A stretch of DNA of 12,922 nucleotides from positions 1-12,922 of the forward strand of contig CAINXK010000255.1 of assembly GCA_903854805.1 (NCBI GenBank), written 5' to 3'. The position numbers and the translations under genes are program-made. The stretch comes from an uncultured Anaerolineae bacterium (lineage in GTDB: Bacteria; Chloroflexota; Anaerolineae; Anaerolineales; Villigracilaceae). Of this stretch, positions 5,654-12,156 are shown piece after piece; the first letter of the stretch is position 1, and every line of letters begins with the position of its first letter. A model generated the notes under the pieces. The model had not been told where the DNA came from. It was given only the letters and a program-made list of their open reading frames with translations, and ran no database searches.

Positions 5654-6779
5654 AAAACCGCACATCCTGTTCTTATTTTCCGATACCGGTGGAGGGCATC
5701 GCTCTGCCACTGAAGCTATCATCGAAGCACTTGAGGTGGAATATCCGGATGCCTTTACTTGCGAAAAGGTAGATATATTTAAGGATTATGCTCCGCGTCC
5801 GCTTAACCGCATGCCTGATTGGTATCCCTACATGGTGCTGGCACCACAATTATGGGGCGCCAGTTTTCGCGTGACTGACGGACGACCGCAGGCGCGCGCC
5901 ATCACGGCCACCATGTGGCCCGTGGCAGCACGAACTGCGCGCAATATCATCCGTCACCATCCCAGTGACCTGGTGGTGACGGTACACCCTCTGGCAGTTT
6001 CATGGATTTTGAAAGCCCTGGGCAAAAACCGCCCACCGTTCATCACCGTCGTTACTGACATGGTGACCACGCATGCCCTGTGGTTCGACAAACGCTCGGA
6101 TGCCATCCTGGTGCCCACGGAGATTGCCCGCCAGAGAGCCATCCAATTCGGTATGCCTCCTGAAATTGTAAAAGTGGTTGGACAGCCTGTGGCACGCAAA
6201 TACTGTGTGCCAAGCGGTGATAAGGCCAGCCTGCGCGAAAAGCTGGGTTGGCCACAAGATAAATTCATTGTTCTGGCGGTCGGGGGTGGCGAAGGTATGG
6301 GGCCCTTGGGGCAAACAGCACGCGCCATCGCCGATTCTGGCCTGGACGTCGGATTGATCATCGTGGCTGGCCGCAACGAACGTCTGAAAACCAGCCTGGA
6401 AAAGACGCATTGGCAGGTACCCACTCTGATCTATGGTTTTACACGAGAGATGCCCGATTTTATGCGTGCAGCGGACGTGCTGGTGACAAAAGCCGGTCCA
6501 GGCACGATTGCGGAAGCTTATAATGCGCACCTGCCGATCATCCTGTTCTCAAAATTGCCAGGGCAGGAAGATGGCAATGTCACCTACACAGTGGATGAGG
6601 GAGCCGGCATCTGGGCACCCACACCCCAACGAGTCGTCTCAGCCCTCAGAAACTGGGTTAACAACCCGGCTGCACGCGAAGAAGTGGTGGAAGCCTGTCG
6701 ACATGCCGCCCGGCCCAATTCATCGATGGATATTGCCCACACGATCGGCGAGAAATTGGGACTGGTGAACAGTCAGTAA
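5637..6779 (+). CDS. MGDG-synthase-family glycosyltransferase (GT28, diacylglycerol glycosyltransferase-like)
   Basis: The 380-residue peripheral membrane enzyme has the two-domain GT-B layout of MurG and MGDG synthase. The N-terminal domain opens with ILFLFSDTGGGHRSA (10-24), the Gly-rich acceptor-side motif. The MGDG_synth region then runs to about 180 (VTVHPLAVSW, VVTDMVTTHALWF). The donor domain has VLAVGGGEGMG (212-222), YGFTREMPDFM (266-276), KAGPGTIAEA (285-294) and LPGQEDGN (307-314), which bind the sugar nucleotide. It probably adds galactose or glucose from a UDP-sugar to diacylglycerol to make membrane glycolipids; sugar and product are not readable. I start at ATG 5637, preceded by AGGAGA at 5 nt; an upstream in-frame start at 5577 lies wholly inside the DUF951 gene and is not needed. 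Length is normal. Confidence 0.88.
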   Translation: MPTPDRKPHILFLFSDTGGGHRSATEAIIEALEVEYPDAFTCEKVDIFKDYAPRPLNRMPDWYPYMVLAPQLWGASFRVTDGRPQARAITATMWPVAARTARNIIRHHPSDLVVTVHPLAVSWILKALGKNRPPFITVVTDMVTTHALWFDKRSDAILVPTEIARQRAIQFGMPPEIVKVVGQPVARKYCVPSGDKASLREKLGWPQDKFIVLAVGGGEGMGPLGQTARAIADSGLDVGLIIVAGRNERLKTSLEKTHWQVPTLIYGFTREMPDFMRAADVLVTKAGPGTIAEAYNAHLPIILFSKLPGQEDGNVTYTVDEGAGIWAPTPQRVVSALRNWVNNPAAREEVVEACRHAARPNSSMDIAHTIGEKLGLVNSQ

Positions 6780-6899
6780 CGATTTTTATCTACCTACGTT
6801 TTTTCTGCCACCTGGTATTTTCGAAAACGATATTTACCGAGGTGATGTTTCTCTGTAAGTAGCTGCCTGTAATAACAGCCGAATAGATGTTTTTATTGT

Positions 6900-6929
6900 G
6901 ATTTGGCGGACCGAGTGTCCCGCCGAATC
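6900..6929. repeat. Strong stem-loop in the 6780-7290 gap
   Basis: GATTTGGCGG (6900-6909) pairs with CCGCCGAATC (6920-6929) with one T-G wobble. After a single bulged C at 6919, AC/GT closes a 5-nt loop CGAGT (6912-6916). It is the best fold in this gap and lacks a following T-run on either strand. Confidence 0.6.
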
Positions 6930-7199
6930 GCCATAAGCGCAAGGCGCCCTGTGCGAAGCAAACCACGGTTTTTTATTCGCCTGCACGGATATTTTCGGAT
7001 GGTTTTCGAGAAGAACGATGAGCTGTGAATAGCAAAAACGTGATGGCTCAAAGACATCTCATGCTTTATGTGAGCCGTCCACGCGCAAGATACTATGTTG
7101 AATCGTTTTTATGGCTTTTTTTCTTGATCCAAAGAAAAGCGCGGCTACTCAACCAGTAGAATGTCAACAAAATAAACCGTTGTCTATCCTGCTTTTTTT

Positions 7200-7218
7200 C
7201 GCCAGGTTTCACCTGGCG
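7200..7218. repeat. Perfect short hairpin CGCCAGGT-TTC-ACCTGGCG
   Basis: Eight base pairs around a 3-nt loop, with seven Ts directly before it on the forward strand. The T-run is on the wrong side for termination in either direction. Confidence 0.6.
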
Positions 7219-7273
7219 TCGCTCTTCCACAGAGTAAACGAGCCGGGTATTGGATTATTTAGCTTCACGGTCC

Positions 7274-7299
7274 CAGTCCTTGCAGGGGACTGATATAAT
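7274..7299 (+). promoter_or_regulatory. Extended -10 promoter of tsaE with an overlapping inverted repeat
   Basis: TGATATAAT (7291-7299) is a full extended -10 element (TGnTATAAT), which can work without a good -35; none is seen. Transcription would start near 7306, only about 5 nt before ATG 7311. CAGTCC (7274-7279) and GGACTG (7287-7292) form an inverted repeat with a 7-nt spacer whose right arm supplies the TG of the promoter, a plausible operator position. Confidence 0.6.
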
Positions 7300-7310
7300 T
7301 CTTACATTAC

Positions 7311-7820
7311 ATGGTGCTGCGTATGCCCGTTTTATCTGCCAACTCATTTGACTTTTTCAGCCACAGTTCTGAGCAAACCCGTCGCTTGGGTATGCGCCTG
7401 GGTGCACATCTTCAACCGGGAGATGTGATTTGTTTGCAAGGGGAATTAGGCGCAGGAAAAACCACCTTTGTACAAGGATTGGCTGCAGGTTGGGGCTCAT
7501 TGGACGCTGTTTCCAGCCCTACTTTTGTACTCGTCAATATCTACCGGCGAGTAGATGGATTTCAGCTCTTCCACTTCGATACCTATCGGGTAGAATCCAG
7601 CCTTGAGGCCGAAGAACTTGATATTGATGCAATGCTCAGCAATGGACCGCTGGTAATCGAATGGCCGGAACGCATGGCTGGTATTCTCCCGGCTGAACGA
7701 CTATGGATCCAGCTCGAATACATTGATGAAGACCGCCGCGAGTTTACCTTTTCACCTGTCGGAGTTCATTACATTAATTTGCTTAATGACTTCCGTAAAT
7801 CTTGTTTTGGAACCGATTAA
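7311..7820 (+). CDS. tsaE: TsaE, tRNA t6A biosynthesis ATPase
   Basis: TsaE is the small ATPase that works with TsaB and TsaD in making threonylcarbamoyladenosine at position 37 of ANN-decoding tRNAs. The 169-residue product has the Walker A loop [10 protein letters not shown] at 44-53. SSPTFVLVN (68-76) is the switch-like segment. HFDTYR is at 88-93, with the Walker B-type acid. IEWPERM (116-122) completes the family pattern. Two starts are possible, ATG 7311 and ATG 7323. Neither has a Shine-Dalgarno sequence, and 7311 suits a near-leaderless message from the promoter just upstream; starting at 7323 would lose four non-conserved residues. The stop overlaps the tsaB start as TAATG, so the genes are coupled. 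The C-terminal extension after about 145 is less conserved. Confidence 0.92.
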   Translation: MVLRMPVLSANSFDFFSHSSEQTRRLGMRLGAHLQPGDVICLQGELGAGKTTFVQGLAAGWGSLDAVSSPTFVLVNIYRRVDGFQLFHFDTYRVESSLEAEELDIDAMLSNGPLVIEWPERMAGILPAERLWIQLEYIDEDRREFTFSPVGVHYINLLNDFRKSCFGTD

Positions 7821-8530
7821 TGCTACTTGCCGTTGATACATCCACTCCTCAAATTGGCCTGGCTCTTTATGATGGAACCCAGGTACTGGCCGAATCACTT
7901 TGGACAAGCAAAACCCGTCACACGGTGGAACTCGCCCCGGCGGTTGCTGGCATGCTAGCCCATAGCGGTGTAAAAATAGAACAAATCAAGGCTCTCGGCG
8001 TGGCAGTTGGTCCCGGATCTTTTACATCATTACGTGTAGGGCTATCCTTTGTCAAAGGACTAGCCTTCGCCCAATTCATCCCGACAATCGGGATCAACAC
8101 TCTGGATATTGTGGCGGGTAGCCAGCCTGCAAGCAGCTTACCGCTTGTTTGTATCTTGCCGGCTGGCCGTGGACGTCTTGCGGTATGTTGGTATGCATCC
8201 AAGGCTGGTTGGCTGGCTCAAGGCAGCCCGGAAATCATGACCGCCGAAACTTTGGCCGGAAAAATTACGCTAGATTCTGTAGTGTGTGGCGATCTCAACG
8301 CTGCAGAGCGCTCGACGCTAAAGAAGAACGAGCACATCCAGCTCGTTTCACCAGCGCTGAGCACTCGCCGCCCCGCCATTCTGGCTGAGCTTGCATACAT
8401 CCGCTGGCAATCCGGCAACGTCGATAATATTTCCAGCCTCGCGCCAATTTACCTGCACCTGGCAGAACCAATTCCGGATGGGAATTCATCGGCCAGCCAA
8501 GCGGGTGTTTCCATAACCAGCCTGGCATGA
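7820..8530 (+). CDS. tsaB: TsaB, tRNA t6A biosynthesis scaffold protein
   Basis: TsaB is an inactive ASKHA-fold protein that dimerises with TsaD and bridges it to TsaE for t6A formation. The 236-residue product begins with LLAVDTSTPQIGLALYDG, the actin-like phosphate-1 strand. It carries HTVELAPAV (35-43) and the hallmark GPGSFTSLRVGLSFVKGLA at 64-82. The C-terminal half is divergent, as usual, with APIYLHLAEP near the end matching the common xPxYlr motif. I start at ATG 7820, which overlaps the tsaE stop; an in-frame TTG at 7802 would sit inside tsaE. The stop overlaps the rimI start as ATGA. tsaD, the catalytic partner, is not in this window. Confidence 0.93.
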   Translation: MLLAVDTSTPQIGLALYDGTQVLAESLWTSKTRHTVELAPAVAGMLAHSGVKIEQIKALGVAVGPGSFTSLRVGLSFVKGLAFAQFIPTIGINTLDIVAGSQPASSLPLVCILPAGRGRLAVCWYASKAGWLAQGSPEIMTAETLAGKITLDSVVCGDLNAAERSTLKKNEHIQLVSPALSTRRPAILAELAYIRWQSGNVDNISSLAPIYLHLAEPIPDGNSSASQAGVSITSLA

Positions 8531-9003
8531 ATATTCGCTTAATGATAGACGCAGATCTGCCTGTTGTATCTCAGATCGATGATCTAAGTTTCAGCCAACC
8601 CTGGCCACCAGCCGCTTTTGAGCTCGAGCTGGCTAACAGCAATGCCCGCTGCTGGGTGGCTGAAATGGAAGAAAAACAGGGCGCAGTTGGTGAAACCCGG
8701 GTGGTTGCCGCCCTGGTTCTCTGGAGGGTGTTGGATGAAGCTCACATTGCTACAATCGCCGTACACCCAAATTTTCGACAGCTGGGCATCGGAAAGTTAC
8801 TTTTACAGACCAGTATGCAGGCAGCCTTTGCTGAGGGCGCGCGCATTTATCATCTTGAAGTGCGCGCGGGGAATCTGGTAGCGCAGAAAATGTACACACA
8901 GTTTGGCTATGCAATTGTAGGCCGGAGACCGGGCTATTACAAAGACACCGGTGAAGACGCCTTGTTGATGACACTCGATCTTACCCAGACCAATCCAGGT
9001 TAA
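8527..9003 (+). CDS. rimI: RimI, GNAT-family protein N-alpha-acetyltransferase
   Basis: RimI acetylates the N-terminal residue of ribosomal protein S18 in Escherichia coli, and related enzymes have wider targets. The 158-residue GNAT protein has the opening R-x-x-DadLpvV pattern. The substrate loop SFSQPWPPAAF is at 21-31 and the strand IATIAVHPNFRQLGIGK at 74-90. In it, RQLGIGK is the acetyl-CoA pyrophosphate loop. LEVRAGN (110-116) and KMYTQFGY (121-128) carry E111 and Y123, which correspond by motif to the catalytic Glu and Tyr of E. coli RimI, and GRRPGYYKDTGEDALLM follows. The ATG overlaps the tsaB stop by 4 nt, the usual tsaE-tsaB-rimI order, so it is cotranslated. A stretch EKQGAVGETRV (49-59) is slightly longer than in E. 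coli RimI. Confidence 0.92.
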   Translation: MNIRLMIDADLPVVSQIDDLSFSQPWPPAAFELELANSNARCWVAEMEEKQGAVGETRVVAALVLWRVLDEAHIATIAVHPNFRQLGIGKLLLQTSMQAAFAEGARIYHLEVRAGNLVAQKMYTQFGYAIVGRRPGYYKDTGEDALLMTLDLTQTNPG

Positions 9004-9057
9004 TAGTTCCAGCCACTGCCTGTGATGATAAGCTAGTTTTACTTCCGGAGGTATTCC

Positions 9058-9714
9058 GTGCTCGCACAAGAAACCCTGGCACAAATCGCAAGTGAAGTCT
9101 CGTCATGCACAAGCTGTGCTTTGCACACTACCCGCAACATGTCGGTACCTGGGGAAGGTCCTGCCAACGCTGAGATCATGTTAATCGGTGAAGGCCCAGG
9201 AGCAACCGAGGACGCTCAGGGACGACCATTTATTGGCGCGGCCGGAAAGTTTTTGGTAGAGCTACTCGGTCAGGCCGGGTTACAACGCACAGATGTCTGG
9301 ATTTGCAACGTGGTCAAATGCCGCCCACCTTTGAACCGTGATCCAAACCCAGACGAACTGGCCGCCTGCAATCTCTATCTTGAACGCCAGATTGCAGCCA
9401 TCAACCCAAAAATCATCATCACTCTGGGACGTTTTTCAATGGGCAAGTTCATGCCCGGTGTAAAAATCACCCAGGTTCACGGGCAAATGTGCAGGATCAA
9501 TGAACGTTTTGTCATTGCCATGTTTCACCCAGCAGCAGCACTTCATCAGGCCGCGCTCAAACCGACCATTCTGGCTGATTTCGCCCGGCTGCCGAATCTA
9601 TTGGAAGTCGCCCGCAAAGGGCTGGCAAAAAACACGCCGTCAGCTACAGATACTCAGGCTGTACCTGCGGTAACTAGTAAAATGGATGAACCAAAACAGA
9701 TAAAACTGTTTTAA
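9058..9714 (+). CDS. Family 4 uracil-DNA glycosylase with [4Fe-4S] cluster
   Basis: This enzyme removes uracil from DNA, starting base excision repair. The 218-residue product has four cluster-type cysteines: C17 and C20 (SSCTSCALH), C88 (VVKCRPP) and C104 (LAACNLYL). Motif A, GEGPGATEDAQGRPFIG, is at 44-60, and the second catalytic motif MFHPAA is at 155-160. Both match family 4 (UDGa). The GTG start at 9058 is supported by GGAGGT 6 nt upstream. After about residue 190 comes a polar linker that ends in EPKQIKLF. QIKLF resembles the bacterial sliding-clamp-binding pentapeptide (QL[SD]LF) and may tether the enzyme to the replication clamp. It follows rimI by 54 bases with no clear promoter between, so it probably shares the tsaE operon transcript. 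Confidence 0.93.
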   Translation: MLAQETLAQIASEVSSCTSCALHTTRNMSVPGEGPANAEIMLIGEGPGATEDAQGRPFIGAAGKFLVELLGQAGLQRTDVWICNVVKCRPPLNRDPNPDELAACNLYLERQIAAINPKIIITLGRFSMGKFMPGVKITQVHGQMCRINERFVIAMFHPAAALHQAALKPTILADFARLPNLLEVARKGLAKNTPSATDTQAVPAVTSKMDEPKQIKLF

Positions 9715-9783
9715 TGAAAAACCAATTCCTCGTTACTTCATACCAGTCATCGACCATCCACACCGATGAGAAAAGGAAAAAAT

Positions 9784-11127
9784 ATGTCAACGAAAGACTC
9801 TATAATAAAAAAACTACAAGATAAAACCGCCCGGATTGGTATTCTCGGTATGGGCTATGTCGGTATGCCGCTCGCTGTCGTGTTCGCAGAAAAAGGATTT
9901 AACGTTCTGGGCATTGACCCCGATGTACGCAAGGTTGACGCTTTCAACAAAGGTATTTCTTATATCCAGGACGTTCCAACTGAAACCGTAGTCCGGCTGC
10001 AAAAAGCTGGCAAGCTCAATATGACGACGGATTTTACTGCCCTGGCAGAGATGGACGCCGTCAGCATTTGCGTCCCCACACCTCTGCGCCAGACCGGTGA
10101 CCCGGATATGTCATTTATCCTTTCAGCCACTGAACAACTGGCAAAATATGTACACCCGGGCATGGTTATCGTACTGGAATCAACCACCTATCCCGGCACC
10201 ACTCGCGAACTGATGGTTCCAATGCTGACTGCTCCAAAAGAAGGCAAACCTAACCTGATAGTAGGCGAAGACCTGTTCATTTGCTTCTCTCCCGAACGAG
10301 TCGATCCGGGGCGTGAAGATTGGACCACATACAATACTCCCAAGGTGCTGGGTGGTATGACCAAAGCCTGTGTTGATGTCGCCACGGCCTGGTATTCCGG
10401 CGCGATCAAAACCATTGTCCCGGTCTCATCGCCTGAAGCAGCTGAAATGGCAAAACTTCTGGAAAACACCTTCCGCATGATCAATATCGCGATGGTAAAC
10501 GAATTGGCGCTCATGTGCGAACGCCTGGGCGTGGACGTCTGGGAAGTCATCGACGCGGCTGCCTCCAAACCATTCGGCTTTATGAAGTTCACCCCTGGCC
10601 CGGGTCTGGGCGGTCACTGCATCCCAATCGATCCGTTATATCTCTCATGGAAGATGAAGGCCCTCAACTACAATGCCAAGTTTATTGAATTGGCATCTGA
10701 AATCAACACAAATATGCCACGCTACGTCGTCAGCCGAGTCCTGGAAGCATTGAATGACCGCGGCAAGACGCTTAAGGGCAACAAGGTGCTTGTTTTGGGC
10801 GTGGCTTATAAACCCGATATTGACGATGTGCGTGAATCGCCTGCCCTGGATGTGATTGGCTTACTGCGTAAGAAAGGCGCAATCGTAGAATATCACGACC
10901 CGCATATTCCTCACATCCATCACGAGCGTGAGGATTGGAAGATGCAGAGCATCTCGGATGCCAATCTGATGGAATCAGTAAAATCTGCAGATGCAGTTGT
11001 GATTGTCACCAACCATACCACCTATGATTATGCTGCAATTATTGCGGCTGCAACGTTCATTTTTGACAGTCGCAACGCGCTCAGCGCTTTTGGCGGCAAA
11101 GAGAACCCGAAAGTCGTGCGTCTTTAA
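9784..11127 (+). CDS. Nucleotide-sugar dehydrogenase, UDP-GlcNAc/UDP-ManNAc 6-dehydrogenase type (WbpA/TviB-like)
   Basis: This cytosolic enzyme oxidises the C6 hydroxyl of a UDP-hexose to a uronic acid with two NAD+. In 447 residues it has the Rossmann motif GILGMGYVGMPLA (19-31). CVPTPLR (96-102) and ESTTYPGTT (132-140) follow. KLLENTFRMINIA (224-236) holds the catalytic lysine region. PGPGLGGHCIPIDP (271-284) carries the nucleophile C279, and AYKPDIDDVRESP (341-353) is the C-terminal domain signature. ESTTYPGTT and GISYIQDVP fit the WbpA/TviB/WecC side of the family better than plain UDP-glucose dehydrogenase, but the substrate is not certain. Start ATG 9784 has AAAAGGA close upstream; an in-frame ATG at 9766 would overlap that site. 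It precedes a UDP-uronate epimerase and flippase, so it supplies uronic acid for a surface polysaccharide. Confidence 0.9.
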   Translation: MSTKDSIIKKLQDKTARIGILGMGYVGMPLAVVFAEKGFNVLGIDPDVRKVDAFNKGISYIQDVPTETVVRLQKAGKLNMTTDFTALAEMDAVSICVPTPLRQTGDPDMSFILSATEQLAKYVHPGMVIVLESTTYPGTTRELMVPMLTAPKEGKPNLIVGEDLFICFSPERVDPGREDWTTYNTPKVLGGMTKACVDVATAWYSGAIKTIVPVSSPEAAEMAKLLENTFRMINIAMVNELALMCERLGVDVWEVIDAAASKPFGFMKFTPGPGLGGHCIPIDPLYLSWKMKALNYNAKFIELASEINTNMPRYVVSRVLEALNDRGKTLKGNKVLVLGVAYKPDIDDVRESPALDVIGLLRKKGAIVEYHDPHIPHIHHEREDWKMQSISDANLMESVKSADAVVIVTNHTTYDYAAIIAAATFIFDSRNALSAFGGKENPKVVRL

Positions 11128-11133
11128 CTTTTT

Positions 11134-11165
11134 AATAACCCCGGTGAATTTACCCCGGGGTTATT
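11134..11165 (+). terminator. Hairpin between dehydrogenase and epimerase genes
   Basis: AATAACCCCGG (11134-11144) pairs perfectly with CCGGGGTTATT (11155-11165), 11 bp around a 10-nt loop. It lies 6 bases after the dehydrogenase stop and ends 19 bases before the epimerase ATG. The downstream sequence TATTTATTA is only partly T-rich, so termination may be incomplete and the element may act as an attenuator or mRNA-end stabiliser. Confidence 0.6.
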
Positions 11166-11184
11166 TATTAGAAATCAGGATATT

Positions 11185-12156
11185 ATGGCTCACTACCTTG
11201 TTACTGGTGCCGCCGGGTTTATCGGCGCGCGTACATCTGAAATACTTATTGACCAGGGTCACACCATCACTGGTATCGACAATATGAATGATGCCTATGA
11301 CCCGCGCATGAAAGAATACCGTCTGCAGAAACTTCAGACTAAGCCTGGGTTTAACTTTCTTCGCGCAGATATTTCCCACAAAGATGTGATTCATTTATTC
11401 GAAGGACAAAGATTTGACGGCGTGATCAACCTCGCCGCGCGGGCTGGAGTACGATTAAGCGTCGAAAACCCCTGGATCTTTGTCGATTCGAATGTGACTG
11501 GGACGCTTAATATGCTGGAGGTCTGCCGGCGAACCGGCTCAGGGACGTTTATCCTGGCTTCGACCTCCAGCATTTATGGATCCAATCCACCCTATCCAAC
11601 CCCAGAAACTGCATCAAGCAGCGAACCACTCCAACCATATGCTGCCAGCAAAAAAGGCGCGGAGGCCATGACCCACGCCTACCACCATCTTTATGATCTA
11701 AACACCACCGTACTGCGCTTCTTTACCGTTTATGGCCCAGCAGGACGCCCCGATCTGGCCCTTTTCCGCTTTGTGCAATGGATTATTGAAGGCCGGCCCG
11801 TCCATATCTACGGCGATGGAGACCAATCCCGTGGCTTCACATATATCGATGACATTTCACGGGGTATCATCGCGGCCTTAAAACCTTTAGGGCATACCAT
11901 CATCAACCTGGGCGGCCACGAAGTCATCTCAATCAACAAGCTTGTGACCCTGATCGAAGACCTGACCGGCAAAAAAGCAAATATTATCCATGGACCGGCC
12001 AACCCGGCAGACATGTTCACCAATTGGGCCGACGTCACCAAAGCTAGAGAAATGCTCGGCTGGTCTCCTGAGTATGACATGCGGAGCGGCACGCAAAAAC
12101 TGATCGAGTGGTATTTAGCTGAACGCTCCTGGGCGAACAAGGTCTTGACTCTGTGA
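11185..12156 (+). CDS. NAD-dependent UDP-uronate 4-epimerase (SDR family)
   Basis: The 323-residue extended SDR inverts C4 of a UDP-sugar acid, for example UDP-glucuronate to UDP-galacturonate or the N-acetyl equivalents. It has the NAD-binding GAAGFIG at 8-14. IDNMNDAYDPRMKEYRL (31-47) is the pattern typical of UDP-glucuronate 4-epimerases. NLAARAGVRLSVENP is at 82-96, and STSSIYG (126-132) holds the catalytic serine region. Y152 and K156 in PYAASKK form the YxxxK pair, and RFFTVYGPAGRPD is at 178-190. With the dehydrogenase just upstream it forms a uronic-acid-making pair like TviB-TviC or WbpA with an epimerase. The start ATG has AGGA 5 nt upstream. The TGA stop overlaps the following GTG start, so it is coupled to the flippase. 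The exact substrate is inferred. Confidence 0.88.
   Translation: MAHYLVTGAAGFIGARTSEILIDQGHTITGIDNMNDAYDPRMKEYRLQKLQTKPGFNFLRADISHKDVIHLFEGQRFDGVINLAARAGVRLSVENPWIFVDSNVTGTLNMLEVCRRTGSGTFILASTSSIYGSNPPYPTPETASSSEPLQPYAASKKGAEAMTHAYHHLYDLNTTVLRFFTVYGPAGRPDLALFRFVQWIIEGRPVHIYGDGDQSRGFTYIDDISRGIIAALKPLGHTIINLGGHEVISINKLVTLIEDLTGKKANIIHGPANPADMFTNWADVTKAREMLGWSPEYDMRSGTQKLIEWYLAERSWANKVLTL

Larger units (their letters stand above)
6780..7290. other. Hairpin-rich intergenic region, no convincing protein gene
   Basis: About 510 bases between co-directional genes. The only forward frame of note (7111-7293, 60 codons) has no ribosome site and no family resemblance. Several stem-loops are visible: 6809-6844 (9 bp with one bulge), 6900-6929 (12 bp with one bulge), 7042-7079 (9 bp, one G-U) and 7200-7218 (8 bp, 3-nt loop). 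None has a proper T-run behind it. The region may hold a structured RNA, but I cannot match it to RNase P, tmRNA, SRP or 6S RNA, nor to any tRNA. Confidence 0.5.

Noticed and set aside
5954..6530. Long reverse open frames (156 and 176 codons) opposite the glycosyltransferase
   Set aside because: They are antisense to a well-supported gene and show only the skewed composition expected of shadows.
6780..7290. A tRNA, RNase P RNA, tmRNA, SRP RNA or 6S RNA in the gap
   Set aside because: I see no T-loop consensus, no RNase P or SRP core motifs and no matching secondary structure; only separate hairpins are visible.
7111..7293. A 60-codon forward open frame in the hairpin-rich gap
   Set aside because: No ribosome site, no recognisable motif, and it runs across the 7200-7218 hairpin and the tsaE promoter.
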